Part shown: piece after piece, positions 9,465 to 20,802 of the stretch
How positions within the stretch are numbered: the first letter of the stretch is position 1
Layout: the number at the start of each line of letters is the position of its first letter
From: Floccularia luteovirens
Lineage: Eukaryota; Basidiomycota; Agaricomycetes; Agaricales; Squamanitaceae
Length of the DNA stretch: 64,000 nucleotides
NCBI GenBank assembly: GCA_009739215.1
Contig: VSJF01000002.1
Location: 186,001 to 250,000 of the forward strand
Reading direction: 5' to 3'
The notes under the pieces: generated by a model
Told to the model about the DNA's origin: nothing
The model's input: the letters and a program-made list of their open reading frames with translations, nothing else
The model's database searches: none
Program-made: the position numbers and the translations under genes

Positions 9465-12400
9465 CTATTGTATCCCTCCACTTGGTATGGGTAGCCATGC
9501 GGCTCGTCTCCAGTCAGCAGCTAGAATATATGGAGGCGAACAATCAGTAAACGTTCTATATATGTACAAAGGCAAATGATCTCACTAGCAACATGAACTT
9601 TGTTCCCCCACCAGTTCAGAACAACACCGCCTTTAGGGAACTAATAGTTTTCACTTGAGTCGACATAACGTCTGTAAAAGGATGGCAGAAACGTACTTGT
9701 AATGTGAAGAAAATAAACATAAGCGATATCACAGTACCTATTACCCATAATCAGCAACACACCCAGTAGAGAAACAACTCAAACATACCACTGTCCATTG
9801 CAGAACTAGCCACATAATTGAACTTGCTCCACCACGCAAAGTTCCTTTTCCTTATAAGATACTGGAATATGAAACCCACAGCAAACCACGAAGAGTAATT
9901 GATGCCGGTAGCAGGCGGGATATATGACACGCCATTCAGAATAATAGGCGTGCTAACCCATTTTATCCATGATTTCGGATATTTGCGTTGCCAAAACCAG
10001 AAAGGGAATGGTAGGAAAGCACCGACTATAATTGCATACAGGTGTGGGTGATACACGGATCCCTTTCCGAACTGACGACTGGGACCAATAAGACCCCTAA
10101 GAAAAGATTATTTAAAAAAATAAGCGTTGGTTAGCAACAAGTGTGAGTAAATCATTCCCAAAGAAAGTATAGTACGTACCAAACTGCAGATGCGGTGAAA
10201 AAGACTTGGTTGTGAGGACATGTCAGCTGACTCTTCTGGTTCGGATCGCACATATCCGGAACATTATCGAATATCCATTGCTTCACACCAACTTGAATGA
10301 AAGCGGCGAGAATTGTCGCAACCATTTGCACTGCGCAGAAGCAATCAAGGCAGTATGTGAGAAAACAAAAAGCTGCGGATGGAAGATGCTTCGGGAATTA
10401 CCTGAGAAAGTTGCCCGAGGGGGAACCTTGATGTAATGCCCAAGCTTCAGGTCTTGCACGAAAGACGTGGCCGCAGTGAGAGTCTGTACTGAATACGCTT
10501 TGAAAACCTGTTATGGAATGGGTAAACAAGTTATAGATGAGCTTATACAACTAGACTATGCACCATGTTGGCCAGTGGATTTCCAGGCAACAGTGTTCCA
10601 GGTATGATTTGTGCTAATATATTCAACGTTATCTGTAGCATGTTAAATAATAAGAAATCTGACATGTGTTGAACACACTCACTCCTTGACCCGTCATGGC
10701 ATAAATGAACCCAGAAGGTAGAATATATATAATAGGTAGCAACACCGCAAGCAATAATGCCCACACAGGTACATTGGTGTCCCATACCTAACGCACGGTA
10801 AGCCTTACACAACTTGGAGAACTGAAGAACAAGTTTACCTCGATTGCAACGACCGCCAAACTGAAGAAGACACAGAACGCGCAAAGATACCACCAATCAG
10901 GTACTTCAGGATAATTCCTCATAAGCTTAGCATGGATATCGTCTGTTTCCACTCTGATTTTCTTGAAACCGTTCAAGAGTGTCCGGCCATGATACAAGAT
11001 GGTGTGTACGATAACACAGGTGCTGAGTGTAAATGCGAGCAAGTATGTCATCGCGTACGCCGCAGGGAGATAAAGCGGTGAGTAATTGTCGTATGCAACC
11101 ACATCGAACCGGTCCTCTTTTGTCAAAACACGGCTGACGTTGTAAACCTCTCCGAATCGGTCATATGGTGCGTTGGCGGAGATTGGGAAGTAGCCAAGGT
11201 TCCAGGACTATGAATAAGGCATGTATGAGATCGTTTGGATATATACGATTGCAAAGTCAATGACATACGTTGGTGTAGTAAAGAATGGGTGTTAATATCC
11301 AGTAGAAGAGTACGAAGCCAATGAATATGTGCACCTCAGCCCACCATGGTACTATGAAATATAAATTAATAAGTTACTGTAAGCCATAAGGACAGTTATC
11401 TCAGATAACAACTTACCCATCAAAGGACTCCCAATCCAAGTGATTTGCGTCCAATCGAAAGTTAAAACACTAAGGCCCAACCCAGATCGAACACCGAAAA
11501 GTTGGTTGACAGGCACATTATCAGGAGCCGCCCAGCAAACGAACGAGAAGATTGAAAGAGCTTCGAAGAGAAACCCTGATTAATAAACAGATGAATTTCG
11601 GGCATCAACGGAGCAAGACGGTTAAATTACCAGGTAGGAAAAAGAAAAAGAAACTTGCGATCATAACGATCAAGAAGAATCGATACCGGGACATTCCCTT
11701 GCCAGAATTTCCCAAACCAATTCCAACACCATCATCTTCATCTTCTGCATGCAGGGTGTTCAAAAGTGTGCAAGCGACCAAATTCTGGGGCCAGACCATA
11801 CTCGCAGGCCATACCAGGAAACGACGACATAGACCAGCCAGTCCGAAGCCAGTCAATTGAGTCGCCAGAACGAGGACAAGACTGAACCAGTACCCAAGCT
11901 CGAGGTCGTAGAAAATTTCAGAAACAACAACTGCGTTGAGCGCATACGGATTGCCTATTGCAACATTGGCCATGACATAGACTAGAACATGTTCTTTGAT
12001 GTTCCATGGTCCGGGGTTAAACGAAAATTCAATGGAGCGGGGGTATGTAAGGGGACGAAAAATGCGAGCAAGGATAAATGGTGTAGATTGTGGAACAAAC
12101 CAATAGGGAAGATAAGGCAGTGGTATGCGGTATGTAGTAATTGGGAGTGTGAATGCCAAAAATTTACCGAATGGATAAGAAATGAGGAGGAGCGCCAAAG
12201 GAATTACTTGTGGTGCTGGTGAGCGGAAATTGAAGAAAACATTAAGAGCACTATAAATAATATTTAGATATATGCAGAAGTATGCCAAAGAAAACACTTG
12301 CCTGCTCGTCATGCAAAGGAGCAGACCGACAAACCACATCCGTATGGTCATTGCTGGCATTTCTGGATCGTCAACGTTGGAGACAGATGCACGAACTTCG

Positions 12401-13453
12401 GGGAAAGGGCTGTCCTCATCTTCTATCGCGTCAAAGTCAAATTCCATTCTGTCGACGCAAGAACGAGTGGTTAGTGGGTGTAAAGGACAAGACATGGGAG
12501 CAGAAGGAAACAGAGAGCACTTGGGTTGAAATATGAAGAAATGCGCATTTTTGGCATGGGTGCAGAAAGAAGGCTTCGACAAACGTAACAACGGTACCGC
12601 GAGGACTTGTTAGAAGCAGAGAACCAAGAATACGAGCAGCAACCACGCATACATGTAGCAAGGATTCACGTATGGGGTGCGTGGCAAGCAATTATACAGA
12701 AGCAAAAGGAGGAATGAGATTCAAACTACGAAGACTCACTTAATCGAGCCCTCTCTGCTCTCGTCGTCTTCAACCATGCTCTGGGTCAAACTCAGAGACT
12801 CAGTAATGGATGACGTGTTTCCTTTTGCATTTTCCCCGTCTACCTCTTCGTCCTTCTTGTCACCAACGACAGGGTTATTATCTCCAGTACCAGGCAAAGA
12901 TATCCTCACTTCACGAGATTCTGCAGTTTTAGGGGCATGGGATATAGTATCAGAAGCAGCCGTGCCTATTCTTTTGAGGCGGTAAGGGTCCTCATGAGAT
13001 GGGTCAGACCCAGTTGAAGGTGGCGACTGAGGTGGCGGCTGAAAGTATTGGAACTGAGGAGACGGAAAATCGGCGGGATAACGAGCATAAGGGTCAAAAG
13101 TAGGCTGCGGATAGGGAATTGCAGTATCTGGAGGGAAAGAAGTTGAATGTAGTTCAGAGGGACCTTTGGGATCACCGTTAAGATCGTTGAATGGAGCGAG
13201 GGTTATTAAGGGAGTCTTCTAGCAGTAGCTGGTGGTGGTGCTCTGACTGACGCTGCTGCTCCTGCTCTGCAGTGGTTGGGGGCAAAAAGGCAAAGACATC
13301 CTCGTCGTCACTCTCTTCTGCGTACTCCTCTTCATGGATGTCGTATTCGGGTCCGTACTGGTCGAAACGAAAACCAGCTGCTGTGGTGGTTGGACGAGCA
13401 CCACTAGACGTATAAGGCCGTTTGGACGAATTGAACGTCGTTGGCCTGTCCAT
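9465..13453 (-). CDS. OPT-family oligopeptide transporter, ~993 aa, 14 exons
   Basis: Exons (high to low): 13453-12740, 12448-12302, 12250-11631, 11575-11417, 11351-11269, 11207-10839, 10787-10683, 10632-10564, 10507-10402, 10330-10180, 10096-9789, 9737-9697, 9640-9586, 9520-9465. The N-terminal ~240 residues are acidic and low-complexity, likely cytosolic. Multiple TM segments follow with OPT hallmarks: NPGPWNIKEHVLVYVMANVA, WPASMVWPQNLV, HAKLMRNYPEVPDWWY, ILAQIIPGTLLPGNPLANM, CPHNQVFF, FIPPATGIN-like SYIPPATGINYSSWF and a C-terminal WWGNKV. OPT proteins import small peptides with protons across the plasma membrane. The intron at 12301-12251 is GC-AG. The exon lengths sum to 3n+1, so one surplus base lies in exon 1 near 13178-13260, where DVFAFLPPTTAEQ and the downstream frame disagree by +1. 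Confidence 0.9.
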
Positions 13454-16400
13454 TTGTGAATAGGTAGCTCGCTAGATGACAGTATCGCAGCAGAGGGCGA
13501 AGCGAGAAAGGAGGGGATAAAAGGAGAGAGATAGGCTGGGAAGAGGAAAGAAGCTAACCAACTCAGCCAATCAACAGCCTGTCCAGGCACATCACTGGTC
13601 ACTGCTTTTCTCCCATGTGCCTGGTGTCTCTTCAGCGCTATTTTCCCCATTATCAGTCTTATTAACAACCCGTGTATTTGATTAATTGTGTCTATAATAT
13701 ACGTCGATATAGCCTCTACTACTACACCATAATCAAGTTAATAAAGCAGCAATCTCAGTGAGCAACGTCGATTTGTCAGCAAAGCAACCAATCCGCCCTG
13801 TGGCATCGATCATTCTAACAGTCTCAACGGATTTCCAAAACTTTCGCAATGTATCTCTTCCAGGAATAATTCCGCAGCGTCTATGCATTTACAATCCTCG
13901 GATACAATACAATTGGTCTTCACAAATCTCTTTGCATTCCAATTTTTTTTTCATTCATTTCATTTCATTTTTTTCTTTCCGGGACCCTAACATCACCACA
14001 GGCACACTTACTACCCCTTGAAATCACCGTTGATCACCCTCTTTAGGTTTCATACGGTGTCTCTGCCACTGCCAGTCTTGTCACCTCCTCATTGTTCCCT
14101 GCGAGTCTCTAATGTTTCCCAGTAGAAACTGATTCTCCACTCTGCATGTCTGGGTATTTTAGATGTTTTGCGCTGTGCTTGAGAACAATATGACGTTTTA
14201 GTGAATACACTGGCCTGGTAGCTGCAGGGACCCTGGAAAGATTTATCCCACTATGTCGCATTCCTTATTTGTTGTCCGAGCTCCTCATTGCAGCCTTTAG
14301 GCAAACCATTAGGAATGCCATATCTCCAATGCACCCCATGATATCCACTCCCCGACTCTGGGTGGGTGTTTCTAGGACAGGAAGCTGTAACACCCCCGAT
14401 GTCAGGACAATGCACACACCTCGAGGCATTTGTACGATATCTTATCCACTGCACTGGAACAATGTATCGAAGAGGAGGGAGACTACAACCGAAACAACGC
14501 ACTTTCCCAAAGTTTGGTATTTCATTGCATGATTCATGTATGATGACAGGTGATTTTCCCTGCCGCACATCACCTTGCATTTGTAATCTGTTTTATGATC
14601 TTTACCCCTCTTTACTCCCCACCCCCATCCCGCCACAACTTTGCGAAACGAGGAATTCGACTCATTGTAATTGATATCATCAATCATTGATGGGTGAGCT
14701 ATCTTTATCGGTCCGACACCAACCGAACAGTCTCCTTATAGCACCAGCACATGTTCATTGCTGCATGTGAAGAACCACTCTGTCGTAAGCGACTATGTTT
14801 TTACCTTCAGACCTCAGTCCGTGCGTGTAATGAATCCTTATCTATTTTGGCCACGCAAGATCACAGAGTTTGTCTGACGTCTTTCAGAACTCAAAAGGCG
14901 CTCAATATGTTCCAAGTCGGGCAATTAATTAATAGATTCTACCAAAGGCCTTTTCTCCATTTCAAAACTCGATTCTTGCATGAACTTCTCTTTCTCAACA
15001 TCGTCGTGTTTTAAAACCTCTTTTTGAATAACACCATTACAACGGTAATCTTTTCGTGGTCTAAACGCCGGCCTGTGAATTACTCACACTGCTTCTAGAG
15101 TGGTTGTTCACATCAGTGGCACCTGCCCAATTTTAAATACATGCCGTCAGCATCCCTCCCGACATGGCAGCTTTCATCAACCATTCACTTGTTCCATACC
15201 AGCCTTCTTGCAATTGCTAACGAAGGTTCTCTCCACCAAGACGCTCGAAAATTAATCTTTCGGAATAGCGCACCGAAAAATGCAAGGATGTCTCAAGTCC
15301 GTGATACCCGTGAGCGTTACACCTCAAGCTCTTCTCTATGGTCCGAAGCGATGATAGTTTTGTTTTGAATTTTTGGTTTCAACTTTGATGCACATTCATT
15401 CCTCTGTTCCGATGGTATTAGCCTTTGGTTGGATCGGCATTATTATAACGAGCTCAATGAAAGAAATCAATTAACGAGTTACCTCATCCCCTCCGTGTTC
15501 AAGTCATTTCTGGTTTATACCAGGTGCAGATAAGTTGGCCCTGTCTCCTAACAATAAAAAGATTTCATAATTCGAAGGTCGTGTTCTGAACCAACCCCAT
15601 CCATCTTCTTTCTAAGAGCTGGTTGGATTTATGTTCCTGACATCCTTCTCAATCTCCGCTTTTTTATCTAAAGTTCTGCCTTAACTCCGTCACAGTTGGA
15701 CAACGACTCCGGCTTCTGATCATTTGCCCAACCAGGAAGAAGGGAGGGAGAAGAATCTATGGAGTATTGTGGGGTCCATTGTCATCTGTCATCTCCGTGC
15801 CTTTCGCCAAAGACTAAATTGATATAGTCTCGGGATAATGCATCAAAGAACCGATGTTTTCTTGTGTGCGTATTCTGCTGTTTCGGGAGAAATTCCCGCT
15901 ATTCGTAACGCAAAATCTTGGTGCCGAAGAACTCCCCTGTGACTCGTTCTTTGGCAGGTACAGTTCACATTGGGCATTCTGGTTGCCAGGATAAAAATCA
16001 CCCCCAGTCCCATGGTCGAGGAGTCCCTACCGATCCGAACTCCCAGTCTTTACTTTCTAGAGATCCTGACATGACAAATGTCACATTTTCGCTAATATCA
16101 CAATGACAGCGCCCTTTTTCTCTTTGGCTCATAAAATCCCATTTGAAATGACCGGTTCGCTTACCTGGGTTAATGCAATAGATAGGGTACCAAAGGGTGC
16201 AGTCACAGGTTTTACTATCGTTGCAAAAATGTACATGTCAAACTTGATTGATCTGGGTGCGGCCTATAGCTTAGCGCTTTCAAAAGTCAATATACGTCCT
16301 TTTACGACTAAATTCTGATAGCATCCATATTGTTTATTGACGTATTCCTGAAAGATAATCAACAAAGTAAACAGGATCCAATGACTCTTTTTTGATATTC

Positions 16401-17899
16401 CCATGCCCAATAGTGATCCTATCTGATGCCAACAGATCTCTTACTCGCGAAAATACAAGACAAACATTCCATTTAAAATGAAACAACTTGAAGCTTCCAA
16501 CTAGAAAAATCCTTTTGCTAAGCACTTGCTTTTTTTAATTGTTATCGAGATGGATCCCCGAGTTCAATAGATAATATCGGATATGGCAGTTCCACCAAGA
16601 AAAGAAGTAAGATATCGCTTGGACAACGAAGCAATATCAACTGGAACAATAACGAGGCGAGAGAGCTCTTCCTCCTGGGGATAAAGCGGTTAATACAGAA
16701 CATTCACAAGTCTTAAAATCGCAAAACGTTGATCAGGAGTCAGCTTGAACTAAACCTTCTTTTATATGACAAGATAGAACAGGCGACTGTAAATGGCGAA
16801 TTGAATTAAAAGGTCACGTTCCCTTTGTTTTCTTTATTACTTACCTTTTCATTAGCAAATAATAAGACAGGTTGATAGGATGGGTAAGTGATGGCCATGA
16901 ACGTGTTTGTTTTTTTCTTGTCATGTCAAATAAATTGATAGTAACATATGACGGGGATATATTTTTAGAACATATTTCAATTGATCACAAGATCATTGTG
17001 TCTTGGCACGTGCTCTCACGGTTCACAAACATAACGCATCGGTCGACTTTTTGGAAATTTCCATTTCCAAAGGGAATTTGAATAGTAAGACGTCAGTTCA
17101 TTGAATAGTTTTATTATATTCACCATTGCTAGCCATTAAGCTTCTGACTTCTGTAGGTTGTTTGTCACCGAGACATTATGTTTTTTTAATAGGCCAAACA
17201 AACCGGGCATATAGCTTGGCTTCCACGCCGAACGATCTCTTATTATGCGTACATGTGGTGAGCTGTTTCCTGATATTTTGTCTCCTTGTTTCATTTTATA
17301 CTTAGAATAATCGCACGGACGAGTATTAGATTATACAACCCAATTGACATCGGGAAGAAGGCCGTTGTTATTTCTCTATCATCTCTTACAGAAATGAATA
17401 ATAGATCTGCTGCGCGCCATTAAATCGACTGTTCGAATCATCAATTAATGATAGTGGGTTTATAGTTTCCTTATCTTCCAGAGAAGATAATACGTGACGG
17501 CATTCGTAGCCCCTTTTCATTTCACGTTTCAAAAGCGCGCAGAGAACGAGTGTCCGTGACTAGTCCTTTTTTTCACTAAAAGGGTCCTTCCTTCTAGACT
17601 CGAATGCAAGATCCTCAATAAGTATTACTCCCAAAGTACTGTTGGAGCAAACCAGCATGAACTTTACTTTAGAAGTGGCCGGATGGTCACGTCACCCGCA
17701 AGGCCTTGGTAACACGGGACATTGGACAAGCTCAAATGAGCCTTTTACGGTCCGTGATGCGATATCCTGGCTTGATTTCTTGAGCTGTGCAAGGGAAAAT
17801 TGTCCCTTCTACCTTATAAAAGGTACCGGACAATAGCAACTCTCATCAAACTATCCCCAGTACTTATCTACATCTGTTCATCTGTTGCTCATCATAATA
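13454..17899. other. Gene-poor region, 4.4 kb
   Basis: I find no gene with family features, no clear tRNA and no transposase. All open frames are short and look random. A pyrimidine-rich stretch (about 13938-13980, with an (a)tttcatttcattt pattern) lies upstream of the OPT gene. An unannotated noncoding RNA or a fast-evolving gene cannot be excluded. Confidence 0.45.
17814..17823 (+). promoter_or_regulatory. TATA box (TTATAAAAGG)
   Basis: A good TATA element lies 86 bases before the ATG at 17900. It is followed by a C/A-rich leader (caaactatccccagtacttatctacatctg), typical of highly expressed fungal promoters. It supports the small gene downstream. Confidence 0.55.
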
Positions 17900-18246
17900 A
17901 TGCCTTTCGAGGTAGGTTCTTTTCCGCTAACACTTACCATACGGGCTAACTTTGAACGTTTCTTGCTTACCTACCCACCCTCTCTATTCATTCTTTCGCT
18001 CTTTTATAGACAAACCAGAAGGTTAAGTTCACGAAACAGGGTCTGAAGGCCCGCGAAAGTATACCGAAGATGCCGAGTTTTTCCAGAATGTTTAATACGC
18101 AAGACAGTGCCGGAGACTCATGGGAGGGTGTTTGGCATATCAAATCTGTTGTAGAAGACGTAAGGCTATCAAAAAACAAAGATTATACTTATGATGGTTT
18201 AACCCGCGTTCTGGATCTAGACTTTTGTCCTCATGAGGGAGAGTGA
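17900..18246 (+). CDS. Putative small protein, 82 aa, 2 exons
   Basis: Exon 1 is 17900-17911 (ATG CCT TTC GAG). A 98-nt intron with GTAGGT donor and TTTTATAG acceptor follows, then exon 2 at 18010-18246 ending in TGA. The predicted protein starts MPFETNQKVKFTKQGLKA and is basic at first, then mixed, ending CPHEGE. There is no signal peptide, membrane segment or known domain. A TATA box and a pyrimidine-rich leader precede it. I do not recognise it; similar small intron-containing genes are common in Agaricomycetes and often respond to stress or development, but that is only analogy. An internal GTAAGG at about 18159 could be a further donor, so the 3' end is uncertain. Confidence 0.5.
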
Positions 18247-19812
18247 TGCAAAAGTAGTTGCTATAAGGAGGGTCAAGGACGGCGATTTGGAACTGTGCAG
18301 TGATTTTTCCTAATCAATTCGATCTACTACTAAACCCATCCTATATACAGTGTTGAATAAATAGAACCGAACCGGACTCCCAAAATTCCCCTTTCTGTCT
18401 TGCTTAAAGTATCTATCAATGACTCTCAACTCGGAACCAAGTCCAACCTATATCTCTTGTTTCCCCCACAACCGAAGGCTGCTTACCATGTCGAATTCCA
18501 CTATGATTTATGCACTCAAAAGCACATTTTCTTGCTCCATTAAATAATTAAGCACAAATTTGTCAAAAGAACCGGTTTTTATAAACTTTTTTTGAAAGCC
18601 AGAATAGCCCAATTGACCTGGATCTCTCCCTCGCCCCATTGGTATTCAACTGGCAAAAAGTCATGGGTGGTGATGGATGATTAGATGTGATAAGCGGATC
18701 TCTGTCGGCGATGTGAGGAGGGGTCCACCGGGCGGGAACCCCCGGATTTATAGTAATTATACACCTGCATAACTTGAAAGTTATGCAGGGGAGAATCTAA
18801 ATCATCTTCTCCCTATGGTAATGGAAGAAATAATCCATGGAGTCCTTTATACGGCAGAAGCCCTGGAAATTTCGTAAACGGTTAATTGCACGTATATCTC
18901 GATTATCTCGCGTGATGCATCGGTAAATTACCAGGTAGCGGGAATTCAGGAATGTCGGATTTCGTGTGGGTAAAAAAGCTTCCTGCCTTTACCACGAGCC
19001 GGCCATGCACCAGATTGGCGTTGTTTTCTTCGATCGCATTTTCCAAAAATCTGCATGTTTTGGCCTTAAAATCTTTCAGAGTACCTCAAGTGGGTTTTGT
19101 TCTGTGACTCAGGGCCGGGGCCAGGGCATAGCACCTATATGTATACTTATGCCTCCTGGGTCAGGCTAGTGGATAAGTCGTTCCATAAGTGATGATAGCA
19201 ATATTAGAGCCTGGGTGGGAAGTGAATTGTGTAACTCACAATTCAAATGTCAGTCAACCATCGTGCGTCGTAAGCGACGTTGAGAGTCGGCATGCAAAGA
19301 AGACTGAAGGAAGAAGTCTGCGGAGAGAGGGAATTTGGAGCGAATAAAGGTTCTCTTGAGCTCGTGGGGGTTCAAAAGGGTTTTCAATTCAATTACAAAA
19401 TCAACAATTGTTTGTTCTGTTGGGTAGTTCTCCTATGTTAGAGTCCTCATTATTAAAAACCTGGGAAACTGTTTTGAAGACGGCAAAACTATATTAGAAC
19501 ACTGCACCCATAGTTAGAGGGAGGATTGGTCATTTTTGTTTTTCTCGTTGTTATGTTTTTGGATCATGAACCTAGTGTTTCTCCACCGGGGGCTTTGGGA
19601 TCCTCACATGTGAATTCTTCTGCCGAAATGTACATCGAATTCAATGACAAATGAGACCGCCATACATAATGCCTGTCCAGCGGTTGCTAACTAAAAGGGC
19701 ATGTCGTAATTAAATAAATAATGATATTACCAAAAGAGGTACGTAATTGGATAACTTCCGAACCTCATTGCGTCTGCGCCACTCCTTTAACAAATTATCG
19801 TATCAACAACAA
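18247..19812. other. Intergenic, 1.57 kb
   Basis: No gene is supported. The only structure I see is the palindrome at 18763-18788, listed separately. The last ~100 bases are the LSM4 promoter and leader. Confidence 0.45.
18763..18788. repeat. 26-bp perfect palindrome
   Basis: CCTGCATAACTT-GA-AAGTTATGCAGG: two 12-base arms are exact reverse complements around a 2-base centre. It sits in otherwise featureless intergenic DNA. It could be a dimeric transcription-factor site, a hairpin, or the remains of a mobile-element end. Confidence 0.7.
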
Positions 19813-20539
19813 ATGGTATTCATTCGTTTTTCTATCTCGTTCATGTTTAATCAAATCAATAACCATCTAGCTACCTCTATCTCTCCTCAATGCAGCTCAG
19901 AATAAACCAATGGTACATATTTCTCTTCAACACAACACACCATATACAAAGAAAGAAAAAATCAGAAATTGACTGACTATTTTATCAATTCACAAGTTAG
20001 TGGAACTCAAGAATGGGGAAACTTTTAATGGACATCTAGTAAATTGCGACAACTTTATGAATATCACGCTACGAGAGGTATATCAAACAAGTGCAGATGG
20101 TGATCGATTTTGGAAGTTGAAGGAATGTTACATTCGAGGAAGTACGGTACGTGTTTTTCTTCAGGATATTATGCAATCTATGCACTATACATCGGCTGAT
20201 CTTGACTGTACTTGGTAGATCAAGTACCTACGTGTGCCAGATACACTCTTGGATGTTGTGAAAGAGGAGCAAAATAGAGCAAGAGAGGCTGGCCGGAGTT
20301 CGAGAGGTTCGCATACTGGAATTAGAGGCATGTCTCCCTCTTTGTTTTTTTTTTTAACCCGGAATTGTTTTCTGTTACTGATACTCAGTTCGTTAGGTGG
20401 TGGTCGTGGAACGCCAGCAAGAGGTAAATCGCTTGTTAAACGGTTTTAAACCGGAAAACTAACTCGTGGTATCACAGGCCGTGGAGGGCGAGGAGCTCCA
20501 GCGCGTGGTGGAAGAGGACGCGGACGTGGTGGCGCATGA
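19813..20539 (+). CDS. LSM4: U6 snRNA-associated Sm-like protein LSm4, 130 aa, 6 exons
   Basis: Exons: 19813-19815 (ATG alone), 19871-19912, 19997-20146, 20219-20327, 20397-20423 and 20478-20539 (393 nt). The spliced protein begins [15 protein letters not shown] and continues with the Sm1 motif ([28 protein letters not shown]) and the Sm2 motif ([17 protein letters not shown]). It ends in an RGG-rich tail ([20 protein letters not shown]). Lsm4 is part of the Lsm2-8 ring on U6 snRNA in the nucleus and the Lsm1-7 ring in mRNA decay; its RGG tail promotes P-body assembly. The length matches fungal Lsm4. The fourth intron (20328-20396) uses a GC donor (AGAG|GCATGT). Confidence 0.95.
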
Positions 20540-20802
20540 TAATATCTTGTATAGACTGTGAGCTACTCTTCCTCTGTAATTCTCTGTGTTTTCGTAAATT
20601 TCCCATTGAAAGACATGTTTTTATTTGTTTCTAATGCCAAATTTCCAGAAAATGAAAAGAAAAAAGAACATCGTGATGTATCCAGACAACCAGTGATTAC
20701 AACGTTTAATCCCTCCTTTAGTTGACAACAGTAGTTCCAAATAATCCTCAAAGAGGCTAATCAGTGCCAAAAATTGTTGTCTTTTTCGTTTTGCTGTTTA
20801 GT

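Noticed and set aside
11605..12591. 328-codon open frame on - that includes an extra N-terminal stretch before MEFDFDA
   Set aside because: It is OPT exon 3 and exon 2 read through a 50-nt GC-AG intron, plus read-through of the preceding intron; conserved residues fit only the spliced model.
13219..13668. 149-codon open frame on - upstream of the OPT start
   Set aside because: It overlaps OPT exon 1 in another frame, has odd composition and no family features.
17400..17460. Possible tRNA T-loop (GTTCGAATC)
   Set aside because: No matching acceptor or anticodon stems could be folded around it.
13454..19812. CRISPR arrays, operons or phage-like modules
   Set aside because: Spliceosomal introns and gene content show a fungal nuclear genome; no regularly spaced repeats are visible.
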